A stretch of DNA of 64,000 nucleotides from Aeromonas rivipollensis (GTDB lineage Bacteria; Pseudomonadota; Gammaproteobacteria; Enterobacterales; Aeromonadaceae). The translations under genes were made by a program, and so were the position numbers. The stretch's first letter is position 1; the number at the start of each line of letters is the position of its first letter. The notes beneath the pieces are model-generated. The model had not been told where the DNA came from. It saw only the letters and a program-made list of their open reading frames with translations, and searched no databases. This document shows positions 1-9,506 of this stretch, piece after piece. The stretch covers positions 4,304,501-4,368,500 of the forward strand of contig NZ_CP149130.1 of assembly GCF_037811135.1 (NCBI RefSeq), read 5' to 3'.

Positions 1-147
1 CGGACGTTTGACCCGCCAACATAGCCTCAGCTCATCATTGGCCACTGCAACGCCTGAGATGCCGGGCCACATGAACTGGTCAAGAGGCTGACGGCGCGGC
101 AATATCGGGATCGGCGCCAACGGCACGGCCGTAAAAGGGCGGTTCAC
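1..147 (-). CDS. Unrecognised partial ORF at left edge
   Basis: An ORF on the minus strand stays open from a possible GTG start (147) to the window edge, giving about 49 residues (begins VNRPFTAVPLAPIPILPRR). A good -10 element lies about 70 bases upstream, which suggests a separate transcript from yrdD. In related genomes tsaC often follows yrdD, but this stretch does not look like the N-terminus of TsaC and I do not recognise it. The start codon is a guess because no clear ribosome binding site precedes it. Confidence 0.3.
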   Translation of the reverse strand, partial: MNRPFTAVPLAPIPILPRRQPLDQFMWPGISGVAVANDELRLCWRVKRP

Positions 148-215
148 GGCAAGATGATAAATCCAGATGAAGCCCCCTCTTGCCAGCAAGCTGCCAGCCG
201 GCTTATGGCGGCAGG

Positions 216-221
216 ATTATA
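216..221 (-). promoter_or_regulatory. Consensus -10 element (TATAAT) for the left-edge ORF
   Basis: On the minus strand the sequence TATAAT overlaps the yrdD stop codon, in the context GCGGGTATAATCCTGCC. No strong -35 is visible 17 bases upstream (ATGCTG). The position fits a promoter for a leftward gene starting near the window edge. Confidence 0.45.
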
Positions 222-774
222 CCCGCTCACTCTGATGACAGCATTTCTTTTGCGGGCAGACCCAGCGCAGACTACCTCTCACTTTCTTCTCGATCATGAT
301 GCCCCAGCCACACTCGGGGCAGGGCATGGGAACAGGCTTGTCATTCACCACGTACTTGCAGTGAGGATAGGCATCACAGGAGTAAAACTGTTTGCCATAG
401 CGGGAGGTGCGGCTCACCAGATGACCCTTGCCACACTCCGGGCAGAGGATCTGGGTATCGTCGCTCTCCTGCAGGGACTCGATATGCTGGCAGGCCGGAT
501 ACTGGGTACAGCCCACGAACAGGCCGTAGCGCCCCTTCTTGATCGCCAGCGGCTGACCACAATCGGGGCAGGAGGATCCTTCGAGCACCTTTTCGATGTC
601 GCGGCCAGAGGGCGTCAGGGAACGAATATAGTCACAGGAGGGGTAGGCCGAGCAGCCCAGAAAGGGGCCATGCTTGCCCTGACGGATCATCAGCTCGGCA
701 CCACACTGCGGGCACGGCTCGCGCTCGAAGGCATGTTCGTGGGCAGAAAAGAGGTGATGATCGATTTTTGACAT
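217..774 (-). CDS. yrdD: YrdD-type topoisomerase C4 zinc-finger protein
   Basis: A 185-residue protein built from four tandem C4 zinc ribbons of the topoisomerase I C-terminal type (zf-C4_Topoisom). The cysteine sets are C21/C24/C41/C47, C69/C72/C89/C95, C111/C114/C133/C139 and C152/C155/C173/C178. The finger signature CPxCG...GPFxGCSxYPxC repeats clearly. There is no topoisomerase catalytic domain, so this is a stand-alone DNA-binding module; its cellular role is not established. It is the last gene of the leftward LysM-dprA-smg-yrdD run, in the same order as smf-smg-yrdD in Escherichia coli, about 55 bases after smg. Confidence 0.9.
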   Translation of the reverse strand: MSKIDHHLFSAHEHAFEREPCPQCGAELMIRQGKHGPFLGCSAYPSCDYIRSLTPSGRDIEKVLEGSSCPDCGQPLAIKKGRYGLFVGCTQYPACQHIESLQESDDTQILCPECGKGHLVSRTSRYGKQFYSCDAYPHCKYVVNDKPVPMPCPECGWGIMIEKKVRGSLRWVCPQKKCCHQSERV

Positions 775-829
775 GGGCCGCGCCTTGGAATCCAGATGGC
801 CTGAATTCTACCAGCGCGGCACCGGACTG

Positions 830-1303
830 TCAGTGAATGACACCGTCTGACTCGTCAAACACCAGCTCCTCCATCTGCTGGTAGGCATTCTCGCTGCCCG
901 GGACGTTGAACAGCACCATCATGACGACCCACTTCAGGTCATCCAGCTCGATATCCGGCTTGTCCAGCTCCAGCAAGCGCTCGATACAGATTTCGCGGGT
1001 TTCGGCGTTCAGCACCTGAGCCTGTTCCAGGAACAGCAGGAAACCACGGCACTCTGTACTGAGGCGAGCCAGCTCTTGCGGGGCGTAGATCCGCATCGAA
1101 CCTTGCGCACTGGCGGTGACATACACCTCCCGCTCGCTGTCATGCAGATTGGCCAGTCGTTCCAGCCAGTTGAGTGCCTTCTCAATCTCGTCCTGATTGA
1201 AACCGGCCCGGCTAAGTTCGTCGGTGAGTTCATCCTGCTCGACCATCACATCTGCATCGCTGTGGATGTAGGTCTCGAAAAGGTACATCAATACATCAAA
1301 CAT
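830..1303 (-). CDS. smg: Smg family protein (DUF494)
   Basis: A 157-residue acidic protein, the same length as E. coli Smg, beginning MFDVLMYLFETYIHSDAD. An upstream in-frame start would add ten residues, but the ATG at 1303 is preceded by GAGGAGGG at good spacing and gives the family length. The gene starts inside the end of dprA (8-base overlap), so the two are translationally linked. Smg/DUF494 is widely conserved next to dprA; its biochemical function is unknown. Confidence 0.93.
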   Translation of the reverse strand: MFDVLMYLFETYIHSDADVMVEQDELTDELSRAGFNQDEIEKALNWLERLANLHDSEREVYVTASAQGSMRIYAPQELARLSTECRGFLLFLEQAQVLNAETREICIERLLELDKPDIELDDLKWVVMMVLFNVPGSENAYQQMEELVFDESDGVIH

Positions 1304-2411
1304 GATTCGCCCTCCTCGCTCTGACGTATCCACCGGCTACCGCCATCACTGCACCGGCCAGCTCCAGCTCTACCAACCTGCCCAATACCACTTCGACAGG
1401 AAGCTGGGCCCGCTCGGCAACGGTATCCACGCTCGTGGTCTCATAATCTACGTTATCCAACAAATCGGCATAAGGCAATTCGCTATTATGCAATGGCTCG
1501 GGAGAAGGGTTCGCCAGCCTCTGTAACAGCACAAAAGCAGGCAGCTCTTCCATGACATCTGCCGCATTCAAGACCAGCTTGGCCCCCTGCTGAAGCAGGC
1601 GATTGCACCCCGCTGCCTGGGTATTTTGCGGCGCACCCGGGATGGCAAAGACCTCGCGACCCTGCTCCAGCGCGTAGCGGGCCGTGATGAGTGAGCCGCT
1701 CTGTTCGGCCGCCTCCACCACCAGCGTGCCCAGCGACAGGCCACTGATGATGCGATTGCGACGAGGGAAATGTTCCGCCAGCGGCCCCTGGTCCGGCGCC
1801 AGCTCGGAGACAAGCAGGCCGCCGTGCTCGAGGATCTGCATCGCCAGGCCCTGGTGGCGCTTTGGATAGAGACAGTCAAGCCCGGAGCCCAGCACCGCCA
1901 ACGTCACACCGCCCGATGCCAAGGCCTGCTGGTGACAGATGCCATCAATGCCCAGCGCCAATCCGGAGGTGATCGCCAAACCGCTCTCCACCAGTTCTGC
2001 ACACAAACGGGCGGCGTTGTCCTTGCCTGCATAGGTGGGGTGACGGGTTCCCACCATCGCCAGCTGTGGCAGGGAAAAGGATGCGAGATCCCCGCGGCAA
2101 TAGAGCAACAGGGGGGCGGCGGGGATCTCTTTGAGCAGCGAGGGATAGGCGGGGCTGTCCGGGCAAAGCAGGTGATTGTCAGCTACCGCGGCCCAGTTCA
2201 GCCCCTGCTCCACCAGGGGGGACGGCCATCTCAGTTGCCGGATCTGGGACGATTGCAGGCCAAGTGATTGCAACACATCGTCATCACAGCCAAACAGGGC
2301 ATCGATGTCGCCACCGAAGTGCGCTAGCAGTCGTGCGGCGGTGACCGGACCTATGCCGGTCACCGCATCCAGCGTCAACCACAGCGAAAGCCGCCCGAGT
2401 GGAAGTGGCAC
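1296..2411 (-). CDS. dprA: DNA-processing protein DprA (Smf)
   Basis: DprA binds incoming single-stranded DNA and loads RecA during natural transformation. The product has an N-terminal helix-hairpin-helix/SAM-like region, the Rossmann DprA core (motifs AMVGTRHPTYAG, LGSGLDCLYP, HFPRRNRIISGLS) and a C-terminal winged helix. I prefer the GTG at 2411, which sits one base after the stop of the LysM gene and gives 371 residues, close to E. coli Smf (374). The longer ORF reading back to 2474 adds non-conserved residues that overlap the upstream gene. It overlaps smg by 8 bases. Confidence 0.92.
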   Translation of the reverse strand: MPLPLGRLSLWLTLDAVTGIGPVTAARLLAHFGGDIDALFGCDDDVLQSLGLQSSQIRQLRWPSPLVEQGLNWAAVADNHLLCPDSPAYPSLLKEIPAAPLLLYCRGDLASFSLPQLAMVGTRHPTYAGKDNAARLCAELVESGLAITSGLALGIDGICHQQALASGGVTLAVLGSGLDCLYPKRHQGLAMQILEHGGLLVSELAPDQGPLAEHFPRRNRIISGLSLGTLVVEAAEQSGSLITARYALEQGREVFAIPGAPQNTQAAGCNRLLQQGAKLVLNAADVMEELPAFVLLQRLANPSPEPLHNSELPYADLLDNVDYETTSVDTVAERAQLPVEVVLGRLVELELAGAVMAVAGGYVRARRANHV

Positions 2412-2412
2412 G

Positions 2413-3501
2413 TCAGAAGTTACTGACCTGATAACCCGAGCTGACCAGATCCTGGCTCTGCAGGATGAGGCCATAACTCAGCTTGTCATAGACCTTGAAC
2501 AACATGACCCTGGCAACCGCTTCGGCGGGCAAGGACGACTTGCCAGCAGAGTGGAATGCCTTGTCATAGACGGAAGCATATTCCCGATACGAGACCTTGC
2601 CATTCTTGTCCACCATCTCGACTCCCGGACGCAGGATCTCGAGCACATCGCCTGGGACAATCTGATCCCGCTGCCCCTTGTTGATGAGGACAACGTCAAA
2701 CTTGCCTCCCCCACGCACCTTGCTCGGCAGCTCTATCACATAACCGGGGGAAATCACTGGCGCCGCCTTTGGCATGAAAACGGCTGAGAGACTCTCCTGC
2801 GGTGGTAACGGGATGACCTTGTCTCCCTGATACACCTCGCGCCTGTTGTGCGTCAGCGTGACTCTGGTGCTGTTGTTGGCCTGGCGATCCTCCGCTCGCA
2901 CAGTGCCGACAAAAATCGCCTCTTGGCCGAGCTGCTCACCGGTCTGTTTGTCCTTGTAAGTCACCCCGGGGCGATAGATGCCATAACTCTGACCCGGATT
3001 CAGCGCCCCCTGCACATAGAGGGTATCCCCCTCCAGCATGCCGATATGCTTGTCGTTATTGCCAAGCACATAGGGCAGATCCTTGCTCTGCTGACTATCG
3101 GATAGAATGTGATCGGTTTGCAGGAAGGGCACTATCTCGCTGAGAGGCAGGGTCGGAATGGGATTGGCCTTGTTCTCGTAGCGGTTCTTGGGAGACAGGT
3201 GAATGACCTGTTTGCCGCCCTGGCTTGCCTTGCCCAGACGCGGCTCACCATTGACCCAGCTCAGCTGCAGGACATCACCGGGGTAAATCCAGTGTGGGTT
3301 GGCGATCTGGGGATTGATGTTCCAGAGACGTGGCCAGAGCCAGGGTTCGGCCAGATACTGGCCCGAAATATCCCAGAGGGTATCCCCCTTCTGCACCACA
3401 TAACTCTCGGGATAGCCGGATTTCAGCGTCAACTGCTGTGCCATGGCACCATTGGCCAGGGCTGTCGCCAGACAGGCGAGGATGATTTGCTTCAGATGCA
3501 T
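2413..3501 (-). CDS. Secreted LysM peptidoglycan-binding protein
   Basis: A 362-residue exported protein. Residues 1-21 form a signal peptide (MHLKQIILAC... ending ANGAMA), followed by a LysM domain at about 43-88 (YVVQKGDTLWDI ... YPGDVLQL). The remainder is a long beta-rich region of unknown function. The start at 3501 follows a GGGAG ribosome site and places the signal peptide at the N-terminus. A LysM protein directly upstream of dprA is a recurring arrangement in Vibrio, Shewanella and Aeromonas. It is probably a cell-wall-associated periplasmic protein; its enzymatic role is unknown. Confidence 0.85.
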   Translation of the reverse strand: MHLKQIILACLATALANGAMAQQLTLKSGYPESYVVQKGDTLWDISGQYLAEPWLWPRLWNINPQIANPHWIYPGDVLQLSWVNGEPRLGKASQGGKQVIHLSPKNRYENKANPIPTLPLSEIVPFLQTDHILSDSQQSKDLPYVLGNNDKHIGMLEGDTLYVQGALNPGQSYGIYRPGVTYKDKQTGEQLGQEAIFVGTVRAEDRQANNSTRVTLTHNRREVYQGDKVIPLPPQESLSAVFMPKAAPVISPGYVIELPSKVRGGGKFDVVLINKGQRDQIVPGDVLEILRPGVEMVDKNGKVSYREYASVYDKAFHSAGKSSLPAEAVARVMLFKVYDKLSYGLILQSQDLVSSGYQVSNF

Positions 3502-3547
3502 AACACTCCCTGTTACTTCTGCACGCAAAGTGTTGCTGTTTTTTGTC

Positions 3548-3571
3548 GACGTAAATGACTAGAATTACGTC
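3548..3571. promoter_or_regulatory. Inverted repeat in the lysM/def divergent promoter region
   Basis: GACGTAA (3548-3554) and TTACGTC (3565-3571) form a 7+7 inverted repeat with a 10-base spacer in the 108-base region between the divergently transcribed LysM-dprA and def-fmt operons. It could be an operator; no regulator is identified. Confidence 0.3.
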
Positions 3572-3609
3572 AATATTGACTGCGTTTATATGAAACTAAA
3601 GAAAAAACT

Positions 3610-4122
3610 ATGGCCATTCTAGATGTATTGCGTTTCCCCGATGAGCGCCTGCGCACAGTCGCAGCCCCTGTCGAGACCATTACACCCGAGTTACAACAGA
3701 TTGTAGATGATATGTTCGAAACCATGTACGCGGAGGAAGGCATAGGCCTGGCCGCGACTCAGGTCGACATTCATCAGCGCATCATCGTCATCGATGTCTC
3801 TGAAGACCGTGAAGATCAACTGGTGCTGATCAACCCGGAGATCCTGGAGCAGTCAGGCAGCACCGGCATCGAAGAGGGTTGCCTCTCGGTCCCCGGCAGC
3901 CGCGCTCTGGTGCCGCGCGCCGAGTGGGTCAAGGTCCGGGCGCTGGATCGCCACGGCAAGCCATTCGAGCTGGAAGCCGACGATCTGCTCGCTATCTGCA
4001 TACAGCATGAGATGGATCATCTGGTCGGCAAGCTGTTTGTGGATTACTTGTCCCCGCTCAAGCGCCAGCGCATCCGTCAGAAGCTGGAAAAGATGGCCCG
4101 TGAAGATCGCAAAGTCCTCTGA
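3610..4122 (+). CDS. def: Peptide deformylase
   Basis: Removes the formyl group from the N-terminal methionine of nascent proteins. The three family motifs are present: GIGLAATQ (44-51), EEGCLSVPG (88-96, metal ligand C91) and HEMDH (133-137, metal ligands H133 and H137, catalytic E134). The length of 170 residues is typical. The ribosome site is weak (AAAGAAAAAAC). It starts the plus-strand def-fmt-rsmB-trkA run. Confidence 0.98.
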   Translation: MAILDVLRFPDERLRTVAAPVETITPELQQIVDDMFETMYAEEGIGLAATQVDIHQRIIVIDVSEDREDQLVLINPEILEQSGSTGIEEGCLSVPGSRALVPRAEWVKVRALDRHGKPFELEADDLLAICIQHEMDHLVGKLFVDYLSPLKRQRIRQKLEKMAREDRKVL

Positions 4123-4134
4123 GGATCTGCCCCA

Positions 4135-5079
4135 TTGAATAAGCTGAAACTGATTTTTGCCGGTACCCCCGACTTCGCCGCCCGTCATCTGGCGGCGTTG
4201 TTGTCTTCCGACCATGAAGTCGTCGCCGTTTACACCCAGCCCGACAAGCCGGCGGGCCGCGGCCAGAAACTGACCGCCAGCCCGGTCAAGGAGCTGGCCC
4301 TCGCCAACGATCTGCCGGTCTACCAGCCGGCCTCCCTGCGCAATGAAGAGGCACAGGCCGAGCTGGCCGCCCTTGGCGCAGATCTCATGGTGGTGGTGGC
4401 CTACGGCCTGATCCTGCCCAAGGCGGTGCTCGACACCCCGCGCCTTGGCTGCCTCAATGTGCACGGCTCCCTGCTGCCACGCTGGCGCGGTGCCGCCCCC
4501 ATCCAGCGCGCCATCTGGGCGGGAGATGCCGAGACCGGTGTCACCATAATGCAGATGGATGTGGGGCTGGATACCGGCGCCATGATCCGCAAGGTGAGCT
4601 GCCCCATCGCCTTTGATGAGACCTCCGCCAGCCTCTATGACAAGCTGGCCGAGCTGGGCCCGCAGGCACTGGTCGACACCCTCAATGCCATGGCCGCCGG
4701 TGACACCGCTGCCGAGGCGCAGGACGATGCGCTGGCCAACTATGCCCAGAAGCTCTCCAAGGAAGAGGCGCGTATCGACTGGTCCATGGAGGCCGTCGCC
4801 ATCGAGCGCTGCATCCGCGCCTTCAATCCCTGGCCCATCAGCTGGTTCGAAGTGGCGGAGCAGACCATCAAGGTGTGGCAGGCCGAGGTCATCGACAGCG
4901 ACCATGGCCAACCCGCCGGCACCCTGCTCAAGGCCGACAAGCAGGGGATCGACGTCGCCACCGGCAAGGGGGTGCTGCGCCTGCTGACCCTGCAACCGCC
5001 CGGCAAGAAGGCCATGTCCGTCCCGGATCTGCTCAACTCTCGCCGCGACTGGTTTGAACCCGGCACGCAATTGCATTGA
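4135..5079 (+). CDS. fmt: Methionyl-tRNA formyltransferase
   Basis: Formylates Met-tRNA(fMet) using 10-formyltetrahydrofolate. Residues 1-190 hold the formyltransferase fold, with catalytic N108 and H110 inside [13 protein letters not shown] and D146 in DVGLDTG; the C-terminal OB-like domain follows. The length of 314 residues matches the family. Translation appears to start at a TTG (4135) preceded by GAGGA. The gene begins 12 bases after def, the usual pairing of formylation and deformylation. Confidence 0.97.
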   Translation: MNKLKLIFAGTPDFAARHLAALLSSDHEVVAVYTQPDKPAGRGQKLTASPVKELALANDLPVYQPASLRNEEAQAELAALGADLMVVVAYGLILPKAVLDTPRLGCLNVHGSLLPRWRGAAPIQRAIWAGDAETGVTIMQMDVGLDTGAMIRKVSCPIAFDETSASLYDKLAELGPQALVDTLNAMAAGDTAAEAQDDALANYAQKLSKEEARIDWSMEAVAIERCIRAFNPWPISWFEVAEQTIKVWQAEVIDSDHGQPAGTLLKADKQGIDVATGKGVLRLLTLQPPGKKAMSVPDLLNSRRDWFEPGTQLH

Positions 5080-5100
5080 ACTGGATTGAATTGACACAAG

Positions 5101-5116
5101 CGGGGCCCAGGCCCCG
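5101..5116. other. Intercistronic GC-rich hairpin (fmt-rsmB)
   Basis: CGGGGC and GCCCCG separated by four bases form a compact hairpin, extendable by AAG/CTT with one mismatch. There is no T-run, so it is more likely an mRNA-stability or attenuation element than a terminator. Confidence 0.4.
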
Positions 5117-5139
5117 ACTTGCGCATCTAAGGTAACTCT

Positions 5140-6432
5140 ATGAAAACACGTGCACAGGCCGCTCTCGTTATTCAACAGGTGCTGGATCAGGGCCAATCCC
5201 TCTCCGCTGTTCTGCCTGCTGCCCAGGAGAAGGTGGCGCCCCGCGATCGCGCCCTCCTGCAAGAACTCTGCTATGGCACCCTGCGCTGGCTGCCCCGCCT
5301 CGACGCGGCGGTGAGCGAGATGATGGACAAGCCGCTCAAGAACAAGAGCCGCATCTTCCACTATCTGATCCTGGTCGGTCTCTATCAGCTCATCTACACC
5401 CGCATTCCGGCTCATGCCGCCGTGGCCGAGACCGTCAATGCCGTCAAGCTGCTCAAGGGCACCTCACTGCGCGGCCTCATCAACGGCGTGCTGCGCAACT
5501 TCCAGCGCAGCGCCGAAGTCATACTGCTGCGCATCGACCGGGTGCCCAGCATCCGCCTCGGTCACCCCGAGTGGCTCACCAAGCGTCTGCGTCAGGCCTA
5601 TCCCGAAGATTGGGAATTCATCATGGAGGCGAACAACCAGCGTCCCCCCATGTGGATCCGCAACAACAGCCAGCGCCAGAGCCGTGAGCAGATGCTGGCC
5701 CGCATGGCCGAAGTGGGCATCAATGCGGTCGCCGGCGAAGAGGGGGAGGATTGCATACTGCTGGAGCGCCCCTGCGACGTGACCAAGCTGCCCGGTTTCG
5801 AAACCGGTGACTGCTCGGTGCAAGACGGTGCAGCCCAACAAGCTGCCGCCTTGCTCGACCCCCAACCCGGTGACTGGGTGCTGGACGCCTGCGCCGCCCC
5901 CGGCGGCAAGACGGCTCACCTGCTGGAATTGCAGCCCAAGCTGGCCGGGGTGGTCGCCGTGGATGCAGATGAACACCGCCTCACCCGGGTGCAGGAAAAT
6001 CTGGACCGCATCGGTCTCACCGCCAGGGTGATCCACGGGGATGCCAGCACGCCGGACCTGTGGTGGCCAGAAGGCCAGTTCGATCGCATCCTGCTGGATG
6101 CCCCCTGCTCCGCCACCGGCGTGATCCGCCGTCATCCGGACATCAAGTGGCTGCGCCGGGATCAGGACATCCGCGAGCTGGCCGAGCTGCAACGCCGCAT
6201 CCTGAGCGCCCTCTGGGCGAAGCTCAAAAACGGCGGCACCCTGCTCTATGCCACCTGCTCAGTGCTGCCGGAAGAGAACCGCGACCAGATCCGCACCTTC
6301 CTGGCTGACACCAAGGACGCCCGTCTGGTACCGCTGCACGAGCAGGACAACCCGGATTGCCCGGGTCGCCAGTTCCTGCCCGGCGAGGCGGAGATGGACG
6401 GCTTCTATTATGCCAAGCTGATCAAGCTGTAG
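5140..6432 (+). CDS. rsmB: 16S rRNA (cytosine967-C5)-methyltransferase RsmB
   Basis: Methylates C967 of 16S rRNA with S-adenosylmethionine. An N-terminal NusB-like RNA-binding domain (about 1-130) precedes the RsmB/NOP methyltransferase domain. Visible motifs are DACAAPGGK (249-257, SAM binding), DAPCSATG (320-327, with C323) and the catalytic ATCS (C373). The length of 430 residues is normal. It is followed by trkA, as in E. coli (def-fmt-rsmB-trkA). Confidence 0.97.
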   Translation: MKTRAQAALVIQQVLDQGQSLSAVLPAAQEKVAPRDRALLQELCYGTLRWLPRLDAAVSEMMDKPLKNKSRIFHYLILVGLYQLIYTRIPAHAAVAETVNAVKLLKGTSLRGLINGVLRNFQRSAEVILLRIDRVPSIRLGHPEWLTKRLRQAYPEDWEFIMEANNQRPPMWIRNNSQRQSREQMLARMAEVGINAVAGEEGEDCILLERPCDVTKLPGFETGDCSVQDGAAQQAAALLDPQPGDWVLDACAAPGGKTAHLLELQPKLAGVVAVDADEHRLTRVQENLDRIGLTARVIHGDASTPDLWWPEGQFDRILLDAPCSATGVIRRHPDIKWLRRDQDIRELAELQRRILSALWAKLKNGGTLLYATCSVLPEENRDQIRTFLADTKDARLVPLHEQDNPDCPGRQFLPGEAEMDGFYYAKLIKL

Positions 6433-6512
6433 GCCGTGCAGCCGGATGATGAGTCCGGGCGACAGGCTGGCTTGCCTCGTTTCGAAGCAACAATCTTGAG
6501 TAAGATGTCCAT

Positions 6513-7889
6513 ATGAAAATCATCATTCTGGGTGCGGGTCAGGTGGGTGGCACCCTGGCGGAAAACCTCGCCGGCGAGAACAACGACATCACCATCGTCG
6601 ACACCGACAGCGACCGCCTGCGGGAGCTGCAGGACAAGTTCGACCTGCGGGTGGTGAACGGTCACGGCGCCCACCCCAGGGTGCTGCGCGAGGCGGGGGC
6701 CCAGGATGCGGACATGCTGGTGGCGGTCACCAACAGTGACGAGACCAACATGATCGCCTGTCAGGTGGCCTACTCCCTGTTCAACACCCCGAATAAGGTG
6801 GCGCGGATCCGCTCCCCCGCCTATCTGGTGGAGCGGGATCGCCTGTTCCTGCCGGAATCCGTACCCGTGGATCACCTGATCGCCCCCGAGCAGCTGGTGA
6901 CCGACTATGTGCGTCGCCTCATCGAGTATCCGGGTGCGCTGCAGGTGGTTGATTTTGCAGGCGGCAAGGTGGGTCTGGTGGCGGTCAAGGCCTACTACGG
7001 CGGCCCCCTGGTGGGCAATGCGCTCTCCACCCTGCGGGATCACATGCCGAACATAGAGACCCGGGTCGCCGCCATCTTCCGCCAGGGCCGCTCCATCCGC
7101 CCGCAAGGCACCACCATCATAGAGGCGGATGACGAGGTGTTCTTCGTCGCCGCCGCCGGCCACATCCGGGCCGTGATGTCGGAGCTGCAACGGCTCGAGA
7201 GCCCCTATCGCCGCATCATGATAGTCGGAGGTGGCAACATAGGCGCCGGACTCGCCCGCCAGCTGGAGAAGCGCTACAGCGTCAAGCTTATCGAGCGCAA
7301 CCAGAAGCGGGCGGAGCAGCTCTCGGAGAACCTGGAAAACACCATCGTCTTCTGCGGCGACGCGGCGGATCAGGAGCTGCTGGCGGAGGAGCACATCGAT
7401 CAGATCGACGTCTTCATCGCGGTGACCAACGAAGACGAGGCCAACATCATGTCGGCCCTGCTCGCCAAGAAGATGGGTGCCAAGAAGACAATGGTGCTGA
7501 TCCAGCGCGGTGCTTACGTGGATCTGGTGCAAGGCGGCTCCATCGACATCGCCATCTCGCCCCAGCAGGCCACCATCTCGGCCCTGCTGACCCACGTGCG
7601 CCGGGCCGACATCGCCAACGTCTACAGCCTGCGCCGCGGGGCGGCCGAAGCCATCGAGGCCATCGCCCACGGTGACGAGAACACCTCCAAGGTGGTGGGC
7701 AAGACGGTGGGTGAGCTCAAGCTGCCGCCGGGCACCACCATAGGCGCCGTGGTGCGGGGAGACGAGGTGCTGATCGCCCACGATCGCACCCAGATCCAGC
7801 AGGATGACCACGTGGTGATGTTCTTGGTGGACAAGAAGTACATCCCGGAAGTGGAACGCCTGTTCCAGCCCAGTCCTTTCTTCCTGTAA
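6513..7889 (+). CDS. trkA: Trk potassium uptake regulatory subunit TrkA
   Basis: Cytoplasmic nucleotide-binding gate of the Trk potassium channel. It has the duplicated RCK_N/RCK_C architecture: the first Rossmann motif is [13 protein letters not shown] with the acidic end IVDTD (near residue 7), the second [13 protein letters not shown] (near 239). The length of 458 residues equals E. coli TrkA. It ends about 90 bases before trkH, with a terminator between them. Confidence 0.97.
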   Translation: MKIIILGAGQVGGTLAENLAGENNDITIVDTDSDRLRELQDKFDLRVVNGHGAHPRVLREAGAQDADMLVAVTNSDETNMIACQVAYSLFNTPNKVARIRSPAYLVERDRLFLPESVPVDHLIAPEQLVTDYVRRLIEYPGALQVVDFAGGKVGLVAVKAYYGGPLVGNALSTLRDHMPNIETRVAAIFRQGRSIRPQGTTIIEADDEVFFVAAAGHIRAVMSELQRLESPYRRIMIVGGGNIGAGLARQLEKRYSVKLIERNQKRAEQLSENLENTIVFCGDAADQELLAEEHIDQIDVFIAVTNEDEANIMSALLAKKMGAKKTMVLIQRGAYVDLVQGGSIDIAISPQQATISALLTHVRRADIANVYSLRRGAAEAIEAIAHGDENTSKVVGKTVGELKLPPGTTIGAVVRGDEVLIAHDRTQIQQDDHVVMFLVDKKYIPEVERLFQPSPFFL

Positions 7890-7917
7890 GCCCTCCATGC
7901 AACAGGCTGCGACATCC

Positions 7918-7958
7918 AGACCCGAACATTTCCCAGAGGGAAGGTCCGGGTCTTTTTT
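7918..7958 (+). terminator. Intrinsic terminator after trkA
   Basis: The arms AGACCCG...CCGGGTCT pair, enclosing an inner TTTCCC/GGGAA stem, and are followed by six T residues. It separates trkA from trkH, so trkH may depend partly on read-through or a promoter of its own. Confidence 0.75.
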
Positions 7959-7982
7959 CAATCAACGACCAGGTTATCTTGC

Positions 7983-9425
7983 ATGATCAAGCTGCGTCCC
8001 ATCGTCTTCACCCTCGGGCTGGTGCTCTCCAAGCTGGCCCTCTTCATGTGGCTGCCCACCCTGCTGGCGCTGTTCACCGGCTCCGAGGGCTTCGTCGAGT
8101 TTCTCAAGTCCGTGCTCATCACCCACGGCGCCGCCCTGCTCTGCCTGCACTACGGGCGCAAGGCGGAGTTTCATCTCGGGGTGCGGGAGATGTTCCTGCT
8201 CACCACCTCGGTCTGGGTGGTGGCCTGCATCTTCGGCGCCCTGCCCTTCTTCTTCATCAACCACATCGACTTCACCGACGCCTACTTCGAGACCATGTCA
8301 GGGGTCACCACCACGGGATCCACAGTGCTGTCGGGGCTGGACGGCATGGCCCACAGCATCTTGCTGTGGCGCTCCATCCTGCAGTGGCTGGGGGGCGTGG
8401 GCTTTATCGTGATGGCGGTGGCCGTGCTGCCCTACCTCAACGTCGGCGGCATGAAGCTGTTCCAGACCGAGAGCTCGGATTGGTCAGACAAGAGCGCTCC
8501 CCGCGCCAAGACGGTGGCCAACAACATAGTGGTGGTCTATCTGGTGCTCTCCATGCTCTGCTTCCTCGCCTACTGGGTGAGCGGCATGACGCTGTTCGAG
8601 GCGGTCAACCACGCCATGACGACGCTGAGCACCGGGGGCTACTCCACTTCGGACCAATCCATGTCCCACTTCTCCAACTCGGCGCACTGGATCGGCACCC
8701 TCTTCATGTTCCTCGGCGGCCTGCCCTTCCTGCTCTATGTGCAGGCCCTCTCCCGCCGTGACAACAGCCTGCTCAAGGATGCGCAGGTCCAGGGCTTCTT
8801 CTGGCTGGTGGTCTGGGTGACGGTGGTGGTCACCTTCTATCTCTGGGTAAGGGATATTTACGGCTTCATGGATGCCCTGCGCATCAGCAGTTTCAACATC
8901 GTCTCGGTGATCACCACCACCGGCTTCGGCCTCGGCGACTTCGGCACCTGGGGGCCCCTCACCAGCATCATCTTCATCATTTTGCTGGCGCTTGGCGCCT
9001 GCTCCGGCTCCACCGCCGGCGGGCTCAAGATCTTCCGGGTACAGGTGGCCTTCGCCCTGTTCAAGAAGCAGATGCGCCAGCTGATGCACCCCTCCGGCGT
9101 CTTCCCCCAGAAGTACAACGGCCGTCCGGTCAACGACGCCATCATCCGCTCCCTGATCTCCTTCGTGCTGGTCTACTTCGCCGTCATACTGCTGATCGCC
9201 GCCCTGCTCGCCGCCATCGGCCTGGATCCCCTGACCGCCATCTCGGGCTCCATCACGGCGGTGGCCAACGTGGGCCCCGGCATGGGCCCCGTCATAGGCC
9301 CCAGCACCAACTTTGCCAGTCTGCCGGATACGGCCAAATGGATACTGTCGTTCGGCATGTTGCTGGGACGGCTCGAGATCCTGACGGTGGCGGTGATCTT
9401 CTTCCCCTCGTTCTGGCGCCAATGA
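7983..9425 (+). CDS. trkH: Trk potassium transporter membrane subunit TrkH
   Basis: A 480-residue polytopic inner-membrane protein, typical for TrkH/TrkG (about 483), forming the potassium pore gated by TrkA. Several hydrophobic M1-P-M2 repeats are visible, with selectivity-filter-like segments such as GVTTTGSTVL, TLSTGGYST, TTTGFGLGDF and AVANVGPGMGP. The gene lies directly downstream of trkA, so both subunits of the system are encoded together. Confidence 0.96.
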   Translation: MIKLRPIVFTLGLVLSKLALFMWLPTLLALFTGSEGFVEFLKSVLITHGAALLCLHYGRKAEFHLGVREMFLLTTSVWVVACIFGALPFFFINHIDFTDAYFETMSGVTTTGSTVLSGLDGMAHSILLWRSILQWLGGVGFIVMAVAVLPYLNVGGMKLFQTESSDWSDKSAPRAKTVANNIVVVYLVLSMLCFLAYWVSGMTLFEAVNHAMTTLSTGGYSTSDQSMSHFSNSAHWIGTLFMFLGGLPFLLYVQALSRRDNSLLKDAQVQGFFWLVVWVTVVVTFYLWVRDIYGFMDALRISSFNIVSVITTTGFGLGDFGTWGPLTSIIFIILLALGACSGSTAGGLKIFRVQVAFALFKKQMRQLMHPSGVFPQKYNGRPVNDAIIRSLISFVLVYFAVILLIAALLAAIGLDPLTAISGSITAVANVGPGMGPVIGPSTNFASLPDTAKWILSFGMLLGRLEILTVAVIFFPSFWRQ

Positions 9426-9450
9426 GATCGGAGTGACGGATCACCATGAC

Positions 9451-9482
9451 AAAAAGGGCAGCCCGCGGGCTGCCCTTTTTGT
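9451..9482. terminator. Bidirectional terminator between trkH and rmuC
   Basis: AAAAAGGGCAGCC and GGCTGCCCTTTTT form a near-perfect stem-loop with an A-run on one side and a T-run on the other, so it can end both convergent genes. Confidence 0.9.
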
Positions 9483-9506
9483 CTGCGTTCGACCGTCGTC
9501 GTTGCT

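Noticed and set aside
3853-5415. Long minus-strand frame (520 codons) across def, fmt and rsmB
   Set aside because: It is antisense to three well-recognised genes, with low-complexity composition typical of GC-rich shadow frames and no family resemblance.
6408-7961. Long minus-strand frame (517 codons) opposite trkA
   Set aside because: Antisense shadow of trkA; rich in G, H, D and L with no recognisable motif.
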